Of a stretch of 13,493 bases of DNA, positions 7,247 through 13,493 are shown piece by piece. The translations under genes were made by a program, and so were the position numbers. Source of the stretch: Dehalococcoidia bacterium UBA1123 (GTDB lineage: Bacteria > Chloroflexota > Dehalococcoidia > Lucifugimonadales > UBA1123); NCBI GenBank assembly GCA_002313895.1, contig DCAW01000003.1:21689-35181 (forward strand), written 5' to 3'. Below the pieces are notes generated by a model that was not told the origin of the DNA, ran no database searches, and worked only from the letters and a program-made list of their open reading frames with translations. How positions within the stretch are numbered: the stretch's first letter is position 1; every line of letters begins with the position of its first letter.

Positions 7247-7641
7247 ATGGAGGAAAAGAAGGTTGAAGCGTGCGCAGATCGGCTATTCAATGAGATGAAC
7301 GCAGGGATGAGTTGCTTGAACTTGCATGTCGACCACCGTCTAGGGTTGTTCCAGGCGTTAGCAGATGCGGGTTCGGCAACGTTCCGCGATATATCCCATA
7401 GCACGGGATACGTCGAGAGGTACGTGCGCGAGTGGCTGGAGTTCATGACGGCAGGAAGATACCTAACTCACGATGCCGATTTCGAGACATTATCTCTGCC
7501 CGAAGAACACATCGCCGCACTTTTGGACCCGACAGCCCATCGTCGGCTATCGGAGTCATGGGCAGGGTTCCCAGCTTCGCCAGCGTGGCCGTGCTGCCCA
7601 TCGAAAATCCGCAGTTGCGGTTCTACAGGCTGAATCCATGA
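7247..7641 (+). pseudogene. Remnant of a Rv2258c-type class I SAM methyltransferase (winged-helix N-terminal domain only)
   Basis: ATG 7247 has GAGGA six bases upstream. The first 90 or so residues match the N-terminal winged-helix/dimerisation domain of this methyltransferase group: CLNLHVDHRLGLFQALADAG, then FRDISHSTGYVERYVREWLE, then a tail with SLPEEHIAALLDP. At the CCC run 7528-7530 the frame is lost. The neighbouring frame resumes the expected sequence (DSPSSAIGVMGRVPSFASVA), so one base appears to be missing. Even after correction the ORF ends at 7641 after about 131 aa, whereas family members are roughly 350 aa: the whole SAM-binding Rossmann domain is gone. The last dozen residues (ENPQLRFYRLNP) do not match the family and may be the tail of another gene joined by a deletion. 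The stop overlaps the next start as ATGA. Confidence 0.7.
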
Positions 7642-8579
7642 AACGGGTAATCATTGACACCGATCCCGGAATAGACGACGCGGCGGCCATATTCCTTGCG
7701 CTGGGCAGCCCTGAGCTTCAGGTCGATGCCCTGACTACCGTGTTCGGCAATACCGCCGTCGAGCAATGCACGGTCAACGCCCTGCGTATTCTGGAGGCCG
7801 CCGGCCGCGCTGACATCCCCGTGTATCAGGGATCAGGCAGGCCGTTCAACTTTGGCGCTCCGGAGTTCGCGGAGTACATCCACGGCTCCGACGGTCTGGG
7901 CGACGCAGGGTTGCCAGCGCCGTCGGTCGAGGTCCGGGATGAGAACGCCGTAATCAAGATAGTCCAGAGCGTGATGGACGCTACGGGAGAGATAACATTC
8001 GTGGCTTTGGGGCGGTTGACGAACCTGGCGTTGGCGATCAGCGTTGAGCCGCGAGTCGCGTCATCGCTGGCCGAGGTGGTGGTTATGGGTGGCGCAGTCA
8101 CGGTGCCGGGCAACGTCTCGATGGTCTCAAGCGCCAATCTCTGGGGCGACCCCGAAGCGGCAGACGTCGTGTACCGCTCAGGTGCGTCGGTGGTCCAGGT
8201 GGGTCTGGACGTGTGCAACAAAGTCGAGATTTCTGCGGAACAACTTTCCAGAGTTTGGGCGGCCAGAACACCGGTCTCCGAACTGATGGAAAAAGCGACC
8301 CCTTTCATCCAGAAGGCATATGCCGAGAGGGGCCGAGAGATGGGGCCGGGGGCAGTCAAGTACAATGACGTTCCAGCGATGTCCTACGCCATCGACCCGA
8401 CACTGTTCGAGACTCGCCACCTCTACGTGCGTATCGCGATAGGGAACGAGTTGACGCAAGGCCAGACTCTGGCCGACCTAGACGGCCAGACCGGGGAGCA
8501 GCCGAACACCCTTGTGGCTCTGGACGTTGACGGAGCTCGGCTGTCGGAGATGTGGGCTGAGCGGGTTTCGGCGTTGTGA
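7638..8579 (+). CDS. Inosine/uridine-preferring nucleoside hydrolase family protein
   Basis: A 313-aa enzyme of the IU-nucleoside N-ribohydrolase family, which cleaves ribonucleosides to base plus ribose using a bound calcium ion. The N-terminal signature IIDTDPGIDDA (residues 5-15) provides the calcium-binding aspartates. Asn38 (FGNTAVE), HGSDGLGD (82-89), VVMGGAVTVPGNVS (148-161) and NLWGDPEAADVV (167-178) are further family blocks. At the canonical His-Asp pair the sequence reads YNDVPA: Asp244 keeps the calcium ligand, but the general-acid histidine is replaced by Asn243, which hints at altered leaving-group activation or substrate range. The true start is ATG 7638, which directly opens the conserved strand; upstream in-frame codons belong to the remnant gene. 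The 4-nt ATGA overlap suggests translational coupling. It ends 4 bp from the convergent SMP-30 gene. Confidence 0.93.
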   Translation: MKRVIIDTDPGIDDAAAIFLALGSPELQVDALTTVFGNTAVEQCTVNALRILEAAGRADIPVYQGSGRPFNFGAPEFAEYIHGSDGLGDAGLPAPSVEVRDENAVIKIVQSVMDATGEITFVALGRLTNLALAISVEPRVASSLAEVVVMGGAVTVPGNVSMVSSANLWGDPEAADVVYRSGASVVQVGLDVCNKVEISAEQLSRVWAARTPVSELMEKATPFIQKAYAERGREMGPGAVKYNDVPAMSYAIDPTLFETRHLYVRIAIGNELTQGQTLADLDGQTGEQPNTLVALDVDGARLSEMWAERVSAL

Positions 8580-8583
8580 CCTG

Positions 8584-9444
8584 CTAGCTCAACCCTACGC
8601 GAGACAAGAACTCCGGCTTGCCTTGGATTCCCACATTCAGGCGGAAAAGGCCGCCTGCGCCAGGGCCTTCCTCGGCCTTGTTGCCGCCTCCGGCTGTGGT
8701 TACGTACATATCAGTCAGATCGACGCCGCCGAATATCACACTGGAGACTTTCTTGGCTGGGAACTGTATCTGCACAACCTGTTCGCCATCGGGATTGTAT
8801 CGGTACAGTGATGAGCCGTCCCATCGAGCGCCCCAGACGTAACCTTCGGCGTCCACGGTCATGCCGTCTGGAATGCTGCCGTCGTCCGGAGTCTCGACGA
8901 ACACGCGTTGGTTAGTGATGTCGCCAGAGTCGATGTCGTAGTCGAAGATGTAGATTTTTCGGGCCAGCGAGTCTGTGTAGTACATCTGCTTCTGGTCGGG
9001 CGAAAAACCTATCCCGTTGGACAGACCCACGCCTTCCAACACTGTTGTTACCGAGCCATCGGTGTCCATGCGGTACAGAGTCGCTGAGCGAGTATCGGTG
9101 GGCATTGTTCCGCAAAACACGCGACCTGCCGGGTCTGCGGCGACATCGTTGAAACGGTTGTCGGTCTCGCCTTCCATCTCATTGACGAGGTACTCAAGCT
9201 TCCCGTCCCGCCACACAGCGACAGAGCCTCGGTCCATAAACAGTAACAGCGAGCCGTCAGACTGGATGGTGTATCCGCCGACAATGCGGCCTTCATAAAT
9301 CTGTTCGTGCCTGCGAGAGAAGGGGTTCAATCGGAAAATTCGACCACGAGGGATGTCCGACCAGTAAACCTGCCTCTCCATTGGGTGCCATAGAGGGCCT
9401 TCGCCAGTTTCGCAACGGTAGTCTGCCATCAGTTCAGGGACCAT
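8584..9444 (-). CDS. SMP-30/gluconolactonase/LRE family protein
   Basis: A 286-aa six-bladed beta-propeller of the SMP-30 family, metal-dependent lactonases and related esterases that open sugar lactones. The four expected metal ligands are visible: Glu15 (ETGEGPLWH), Asn99 (RFNDVAADP), Asn143 (GLSNGIGFSPD) and Asp193 (IPDGMTVDAEG). This is a complete set, so it should be active. There is no signal peptide. The substrate is unknown; sugar lactones are the family default. The start is ATG 9444 with GAGG five bases upstream; an internal ATG at residue 6 is a weaker option. A flavin reductase lies upstream on the same strand, but the repeat-rich 150-bp gap argues against a tight operon. Confidence 0.92.
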   Translation of the reverse strand: MVPELMADYRCETGEGPLWHPMERQVYWSDIPRGRIFRLNPFSRRHEQIYEGRIVGGYTIQSDGSLLLFMDRGSVAVWRDGKLEYLVNEMEGETDNRFNDVAADPAGRVFCGTMPTDTRSATLYRMDTDGSVTTVLEGVGLSNGIGFSPDQKQMYYTDSLARKIYIFDYDIDSGDITNQRVFVETPDDGSIPDGMTVDAEGYVWGARWDGSSLYRYNPDGEQVVQIQFPAKKVSSVIFGGVDLTDMYVTTAGGGNKAEEGPGAGGLFRLNVGIQGKPEFLSRVGLS

Positions 9445-9474
9445 GTTGTGCCTCGGGGACTCGCGGACTCGGGG

Positions 9475-9591
9475 TTTCAGGTATCAAGATTAGTTCGTCA
9501 GGTTTGTCGCAGGCGACCAGATGCTTCGACTTCGCTCAGCATGGGATTTTGGCAATTTACCACCTGATACCTGACACCTGAAAACCTGATA
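9475..9591. repeat. MITE-like intergenic element bounded by inverted ACCTGA repeats
   Basis: The left end carries TCAGGTATCA (9477-9486) and the right end its exact complement TGATACCTGA (9565-9574), a 10-bp perfect inverted repeat about 80 bp apart. The right end extends into four ACCTGA units (9562, 9569, 9576 and 9584; spacing 7, 7 and 8). The interior holds an imperfect palindrome (9521-9542). There is no ORF of note. The element fills the gap between the SMP-30 start and the flavin reductase stop. The structure is like a small non-autonomous element or an extragenic repeat; mobility is not shown. Confidence 0.5.
9521..9542. repeat. Imperfect palindrome of the GCTGAGCGAAGTCGAAGC type
   Basis: The minus strand reads ATGCTGAGCGAAGTCGAAGC then AT: arms ATGCT and AGCAT enclose a GAGCGAAGTCGA-like core that could fold into a hairpin. 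I recall closely similar sequences as abundant dispersed intergenic repeats in a number of unrelated bacterial genomes, but this cannot be verified here. Confidence 0.5.
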
Positions 9592-9594
9592 GCT

Positions 9595-10086
9595 TCAAGA
9601 AGCGTCAGAGCTCGCCAGTTGGCCGAACTTGCCTTCAAAGAAGATCAGAGGATCGCCAGAGCCGACGTCGATCTGGTCCACCTCGCCTATGAAGATGGTG
9701 TGGTCTCCCGCTACGGTTTCGGCTACGACGTGACAGTCCATATGAGCCAGTGAGCCGTCCACGATGGCGCCGCCATGAGGGGACATGGTGAAGGACACTT
9801 CAACATCGCCTGTCTTCTTCTCTGTGGGTCGGGCGAAGTATTGGGCGATGGCAAGTTGTTCCATCTTCAGGATGTTGATGGCGAACCGTTTGGACTCTTT
9901 GATGAACGGATAGGACGCGGTGTTGTGACCGGCGCATACTAAGGCCAGAAGCGGGTCCAGTGAGACGGAGCAGATGCCGTTCGCTGTCATGCCGTGGACC
10001 TCTCCATCTGGCTGGAACGTAGTAATAACCGTGACGCCGGTGGCAAACTTGCCCCAAGCCTGACGAAAAAGATGTGGGTCGGACAT
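9595..10086 (-). CDS. Flavin reductase family protein (flavin reductase-like, FMN-binding domain)
   Basis: A 163-aa split-barrel flavoprotein of the type that supplies reduced FMN/FAD to two-component monooxygenases, using NAD(P)H. Characteristic segments are GKFATGVTVITT (residues 12-23), GMTANGICSVSLDP (flavin-binding loop) and FAINIL, followed by SHxD-like AHMDCHV and the GDHTIFIGEV strand with its conserved His. The C-terminal PLIFFEGKFGQL is typical. Length is normal for the family. I choose ATG 10086 because GAGG lies seven bases upstream; a TTG at 10101 would add five residues but has no ribosome site. No monooxygenase partner is in the window, so its oxygenase may be encoded elsewhere. 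A good promoter precedes it. Confidence 0.91.
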   Translation of the reverse strand: MSDPHLFRQAWGKFATGVTVITTFQPDGEVHGMTANGICSVSLDPLLALVCAGHNTASYPFIKESKRFAINILKMEQLAIAQYFARPTEKKTGDVEVSFTMSPHGGAIVDGSLAHMDCHVVAETVAGDHTIFIGEVDQIDVGSGDPLIFFEGKFGQLASSDAS

Positions 10087-10153
10087 AGCAGAACCTCGCA
10101 ATGGGAGATTTGGAAGGCGGCGACCCTCCGATGGTCGTGTTTGAATTTCTCGA

Positions 10154-10182
10154 ATTATAGTGGCGCTAGAACGATATGGAAA
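10154..10182 (-). promoter_or_regulatory. Sigma-70-type promoter for the flavin reductase gene
   Basis: On the minus strand TTTCCA (10182-10177) and a perfect TATAAT (10159-10154) are separated by 17 bp. Transcription would begin near 10147, about 60 nt before the ATG at 10086. It lies just downstream of the lipoprotein stop (10185), so the flavin reductase appears to be an independent unit. Confidence 0.5.
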
Positions 10183-10184
10183 GT

Positions 10185-11611
10185 CTAACGCGCTGGTTCA
10201 ACCACCATGAGGGAGTGCTTGTTCAATTCCGCCTGAACAGAACCGGAGTACGGAATGCCCTTCTGTTCGCTGATTGGCTGGCTTCGAACGTCATAAACCG
10301 TGATGTCGATTAGTTGGCCTTTCGCGAAAGGGAGACGCAGGTTTACGGATGTGTTGTCATAGGCCATCGCGAAGGCCTGTAGGCCGCTCCACACATAGGC
10401 CTTCGTTGGCTTGGCGAGAACAGCGGGCAGCCCCGTTGTCTCGGCTATCGCTTGACCCACGATGAAGGGGAATGCTTCGTGGTGGAGTTGGTTTATCAGC
10501 CACAGGTAGTTACCCTGCCCATCGGTCACGAGGTACGGCGCGGCGCGCTCCTTGCGGGCTCCGTTAGAAGTTGGGGCCAGCATCGAGCCGGAGGCGAAGA
10601 CACGATCTGCGGTTATCTCGTTGGAGCCTGCCAGATTGGCAACTTCCCGCAGACGGCAAAAATCCGAGAACGGAGCGAGGCTCATCGCCTGCCCCAACGC
10701 CTGTCCCGAAGCTGCGAATATGGACTCGTCTTTGGAGGCATCCTCGTTCTCTCCTTCAGAGGTCACGGCGAACGAAGTCAGCAGGGAGATGTGATACTCC
10801 TCTGACGACGACAGCCCTGGATTGGCGAATGCGAATCGTGTGGGCAAACCGAACTGTCCACGCACGTTCTGCCAGGCGCCTGAGTCTGGCAACCCGACGA
10901 CCGGATGGACGAACACCGGCCCTGGCTCGTTAAACGGGTCCAGTAGTGTCACAAGCTCGGCACTGAGGTCTTGAGCGTTAGTCCAGTAAAGCGCCCCATG
11001 CCAACTTCTTCCTCGGTGTCCTCGTTGCCGCCGGGGGTGAGGATGTGCGTTAGGTCCGCCTTTCCGCCTTCCCACGGACTGTCGTTTGTCAGGATTGTGC
11101 GATATCCTGCCGCCTCCAGAGCGTCATCTACGTTGCCGACGATGCTGATAGAAACATGCCCGAAATACTCGTCAGCCGAGAACCCGCCTTCGCCTGGGAC
11201 GCGGAACCTGTCCAGGATGATATTGGCGATGGGGCGAGCATCGTCAGGCTTCAGATGGGCAGCGATGCGTTCGAGGATGTCCGTGGTGATACCTGGCCTG
11301 GGAGAGGCGGCGATGGATGTCTCCATTTGCTGTGGTGAGAGCGGAAGGGTTTGAAGATGGTTGAGCGGGCCTTCTGGACGCCACGGACGGAGCTGGCGTT
11401 GTGGCTGGGTTGGGCGCAGGCGAGGCAGGTTGAGCAGGGTTAATTGTTGGACCGCCGGATTCTGTGTCGGCGCGGAGGCCACCGGCTCGTCTTCATCGAA
11501 GTCTTCCTCATCGTCATCCCCGCCGCAGGAAACCAGAGCCAATAGCGTCATAAGACTGAGAAGAATCAAAACACTTTTGCCTGCGCGCAACGAAAATCGA
11601 GAATAGACCAC
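10185..11611 (-). pseudogene. Unrecognised lipoprotein gene with frameshifts
   Basis: I do not recognise a family. GTG 11611, preceded by GGAGG with seven-base spacing, opens a lipoprotein signal: a basic start, then hydrophobic residues to LLALVSC (Cys29) and an acidic patch (GGDDDEEDFDEDE). A Pro/Ala linker reads naturally only in a second frame (PAQPASPAPNPATTPAPS, about 11375-11437), so the frame seems lost at the GGG run near 11437-11439 and regained before about 11340. The folded part follows (ITTDILERIAAHLKPDDARP, a VSISIVGNVDDALEAAGYRT strand-helix, then GGKADLTHILTPGG). Another frame break at the CCCC run 10994-10997 passes to ALYWTNAQDLSAELVTLLDP and a soluble alpha/beta region ending near NKHSLMVVEPAR. 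Restoring bases would give roughly 475 aa anchored outside the membrane. Confidence 0.65.
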
Positions 11612-11715
11612 GAAAATTCCTCCGTTGGTGACTCCCCAATCCGGTGAATCTGGCAACGAGATCAGCCATGGTCAATCGGCAGCTAGTTTGATATTCGTAT
11701 GCATCAGGACTTAAA

Positions 11716-11745
11716 TTGACATACACGACGGCCAGTCCTTAGAAT
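11716..11745 (+). promoter_or_regulatory. Sigma-70-type promoter for the RAM-domain gene
   Basis: A perfect TTGACA (11716-11721), an 18-bp spacer and TAGAAT (11740-11745, five of six consensus bases) form a strong candidate. Transcription would start near 11752, giving a leader of about 70 nt before ATG 11822. Confidence 0.55.
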
Positions 11746-11821
11746 GCAGGCACGCTTGACGATTCGATAAGACGCCTTTTGGAATCACACGCGCACTGAT
11801 AACTCTACTGGAGGCTGTAAC

Positions 11822-12070
11822 ATGGCAACCAAGGCTTACATTCTAATAGAGACCGGTGTGGGCAAATCGAAAGACGTGTCCGACTCTTTGACATCGGTGT
11901 CTGGAGTCAAAACCGTGGACACGGTCACCGGCCAGTATGACATTATTGCCACCGTCGAGGCGACTGACCTGAATGCGATCGGAGAGATCGTGACCGGGCA
12001 GGTTCACACAATCAACGGAATCATGCGAACCGTGACGTGCCTGACGGTCGAGCCTGATCAGCCAGCCTGA
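11822..12070 (+). CDS. Stand-alone Lrp/AsnC ligand-binding (RAM) domain protein
   Basis: An 82-aa protein consisting only of the C-terminal effector-binding domain of Lrp/AsnC regulators (RAM), without the DNA-binding helix-turn-helix. The fold pattern is clear: AYILIETGVGKSKDVSDSL, then VKTVDTVTGQYDIIATVEA with the conserved G-x-YD motif (Tyr and Asp of GQYD), then NGIMRTVTCLTVE. Such small RAM proteins assemble as dimers to octamers, bind amino acids at the dimer interface, and are thought to modulate metabolism or full-length Lrp proteins by mixed assembly. ATG 11822 follows GGAGG by seven bases, and a near-consensus promoter suggests substantial expression. It stands alone between the divergent lipoprotein gene and the hydrolase gene, so its ligand cannot be inferred from neighbours. 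Confidence 0.92.
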   Translation: MATKAYILIETGVGKSKDVSDSLTSVSGVKTVDTVTGQYDIIATVEATDLNAIGEIVTGQVHTINGIMRTVTCLTVEPDQPA

Positions 12071-12278
12071 TTCAGCGATTCATCGAGACTGCGCGCCTAA
12101 CATTCCTCTCGGCAACCATCACGGGTAGCAGTTCTCCAATTCAGCTTGGCGCCACCTCCATGTAGGGTCTCGTCGCCATATCTGGTTTCTGATCCTAAGT
12201 TCCTTATCTCTTCTGAACTTCACCGAATTGTGCGACAATGCGGTCGAAATTTTCAGACGCTGAAAGGAGGCGATACCA

Positions 12279-13118
12279 ATGCCCGACAACATTACGCCAA
12301 CCGATCACAACGTGGAAGTCAACGGCCTTAACATCCATTATGTGGACTGGGGAGGAGATTCCAACCGTAACCTTCTGTTGGTCCACGGGCAGGGCGGAAA
12401 CGCCCGAAACTGGGATCACATCGCCCTGGCTCTGCGAGACGAATTTCGAGTCGTGGCCCTAGACCAGCGTGGCCATGGAGAGTCGGATCACACTCGCGAG
12501 GGCTACGCAGTAACGGCCTTCGCTTCGGATCTGGCCGAGTTCGCCGAGAAGATCGGCATCACTCCATATTCCTACGTCGGCGCGTCGCTGGGAGCGCGGA
12601 ACGGCATATCCTACGCAGGCGACCACTCTGACCACCTCAAACATTTCGTCTGCCTGGACTACGGCCCCGAGATGAGCGTCGCCTCGGCCAGAAACCAGAT
12701 AAGCGGCATGAACCGCCGCGCTCTGGGTTGGCGCAGTATCGACGAGTACGTCGACCAGCAGCGCATCAACAACCCCAGGCTCTCCGACGAGTACGTTCGC
12801 CATCAGGCCCAATACGCCCTCAGGCTCAACTATGCCGGAAAATATGTCACCAAGTCTGATCCGGATATGTTTTGGATAAACGGAAGTTTCGGCGTAAACG
12901 AAGTTCCCCACCTGTGGGAGCAGTGGGCGAAGATAAGCTGTCCGATACTGGAGTTGAAGGGCGGCGAAAGCGACTTCCTATCGCCGGAAATTTGGGACCG
13001 AATGCACGAGACCCAGCCCAGCCTCCGGTTTGTCGAGGTGCCGGAATCAGGCCACGGAATCACCGGAGACAACCCTGAGTTTCTGCTGAAAGAGCTTCGC
13101 GGCTTCTTCGTGGACTAG
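12279..13118 (+). CDS. Alpha/beta hydrolase
   Basis: A 279-aa alpha/beta-hydrolase-fold enzyme. The oxyanion-hole segment HGQGG is at 36-40, the LDQRGHGESD strand-turn at 61-70, and the nucleophile elbow GASLGA places Ser103. The acid is probably Asp232 (GGESDFLSPE) and the base His259 (PESGHGITGDNP), giving a complete catalytic triad. A helical cap of about 80 residues lies between residues 135 and 215. There is no signal peptide. Relatives include C-C bond hydrolases, esterases, haloperoxidase-like and epoxide-hydrolase-like enzymes; the serine nucleophile excludes epoxide and haloalkane hydrolysis by the Asp mechanism. The substrate is unknown. ATG 12279 follows AAAGGAGG by eight bases. 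The gene is alone; the RAM gene is 208 bp upstream. Confidence 0.92.
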   Translation: MPDNITPTDHNVEVNGLNIHYVDWGGDSNRNLLLVHGQGGNARNWDHIALALRDEFRVVALDQRGHGESDHTREGYAVTAFASDLAEFAEKIGITPYSYVGASLGARNGISYAGDHSDHLKHFVCLDYGPEMSVASARNQISGMNRRALGWRSIDEYVDQQRINNPRLSDEYVRHQAQYALRLNYAGKYVTKSDPDMFWINGSFGVNEVPHLWEQWAKISCPILELKGGESDFLSPEIWDRMHETQPSLRFVEVPESGHGITGDNPEFLLKELRGFFVD

Positions 13119-13336
13119 GCGCAAAACCTAACGCTTGAGGGTCGTCGGACGTTATCTATTGTGAAGCGTCTGGCGGCCTACGAACATCTCATTGGATGAG
13201 GGCGGACGTTTCCAACGTTACAATTCGCTCCCCAAGAATCTGTCGAACGCCAAACTCAAGGACATATCGACCCGATCGCATTGACACAGGCCGATCTGTC
13301 CCCTGACTGAGGCGCCGACTTCGGAGGTTTCATCGA

Positions 13337-13493
13337 ATGCTCAAGCGTTATCGAGTGGCTCTATTCCTAACTCTGATTGTCATCAGCGCGGCGGCTCTAA
13401 GCGCATGCGACCTGGGATCAAGCTCTCAGGACTCACCGGCCCCCGCGACTGTCGTTACCGTCCCGACCGAATCAGCGCCAACCTTCGAATCTG
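13337..13493 (+). CDS. Lipoprotein, 5' part only (runs off window)
   Basis: ATG 13337, with GGAGG nine bases upstream, opens a frame that stays open to the window end (52 residues). It has a basic start (MLKRYR), a hydrophobic core and a canonical lipobox LSAC with Cys24, followed by a Ser/Pro/Ala-rich linker (for instance SPAPATVVTVPTESAPT). It is therefore an exported lipid-anchored protein. The functional domain lies outside the window, so no function can be given. A TTGACA at 13281-13286 is well placed as a -35 box, but no clear -10 follows. Confidence 0.8.
   Translation, partial: MLKRYRVALFLTLIVISAAALSACDLGSSSQDSPAPATVVTVPTESAPTFES

Noticed and set aside
7473..7637. N-terminal extension of the nucleoside hydrolase in the same frame
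   Set aside because: The extension is Arg/His/Ser-rich, overlaps the methyltransferase remnant in another frame, and the family signature begins exactly at ATG 7638.
9592..9603. Hairpin GCTTC-AA-GAAGC at the flavin reductase stop
   Set aside because: The two-base loop is too tight, and no T-run follows on the minus strand, so I do not call it a terminator.
10318..10331. Perfect palindrome CCTTTCGCGAAAGG
   Set aside because: It lies inside the lipoprotein coding region in the well-supported second frame (LPFAKG), so chance codon use is the simplest explanation.
13281..13309. TTGACA as part of a promoter for the last lipoprotein gene
   Set aside because: The -35 hexamer is perfect, but the -10 region at 17-18 bp (TGACTG/GACTGA) does not match.

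Overview
The window is about 13.5 kb of ordinary-looking bacterial chromosome with moderate-to-high GC. It carries sixteen recognisable genes or gene remnants on both strands in short transcription units. No rRNA, tRNA, CRISPR array, transposase or phage gene is visible. The gene set mixes scattered catabolic enzymes (crotonase, SMP-30 lactonase-type hydrolase, nucleoside hydrolase, flavin reductase, alpha/beta hydrolase, RidA), a Rv2258c-type methyltransferase remnant, a DUF151 bifunctional nuclease behind an ECF sigma factor, and several lipoproteins. This suggests an uncultured Chloroflexota (SAR202/Dehalococcoidia-like) or similar environmental bacterium. That placement is an inference from gene content only.

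Layout. 1-782 (-): PaaG-like crotonase, cut by the window edge. 984-1409 (+): NTF2-like protein behind a near-consensus promoter. 1509-1885 (+): unrecognised ORF that reads through only if one base is restored. 1988-2374 (+): RidA protein. 2405-3418 (-): TolB-like beta-propeller, convergent with ridA. 3663-4910 (+): MFS transporter. 4966-5564 (+): ECF sigma factor broken by one base, followed 6 nt later by the DUF151 nuclease (5571-6203). 6220-6729 (-): TPR protein. 6818-7186 (+): VOC protein. 7247-7641 (+): methyltransferase remnant overlapping by ATGA the nucleoside hydrolase (7638-8579). 8584-9444 (-): SMP-30. 9595-10086 (-): flavin reductase. 10185-11611 (-): unrecognised lipoprotein with frameshifts. 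11822-12070 (+): stand-alone RAM domain. 12279-13118 (+): alpha/beta hydrolase. 13337-end (+): start of another lipoprotein. Gaps not listed as features (1410-1508, 1886-1987, 3419-3662, 12071-12278, 13119-13336) show nothing I can assign beyond possible promoters.

Two patterns cut across the genes. First, four loci have a reading frame that is restored by adding one base, mostly at a short homopolymer run. This points either to systematic single-base deletions in the assembly or to gene decay. Second, a short motif, ACCTGA with 7-8 nt spacing, recurs only in intergenic DNA (815-843, 2391-2404, 9475-9591). At the last site it flanks an imperfect palindrome like a small non-autonomous element. 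I found no convincing new multi-gene system. The most notable items are the frameshift pattern, the intergenic repeat, the sigma/DUF151 pair, the truncated methyltransferase coupled to a nucleoside hydrolase, and the family-less lipoprotein.
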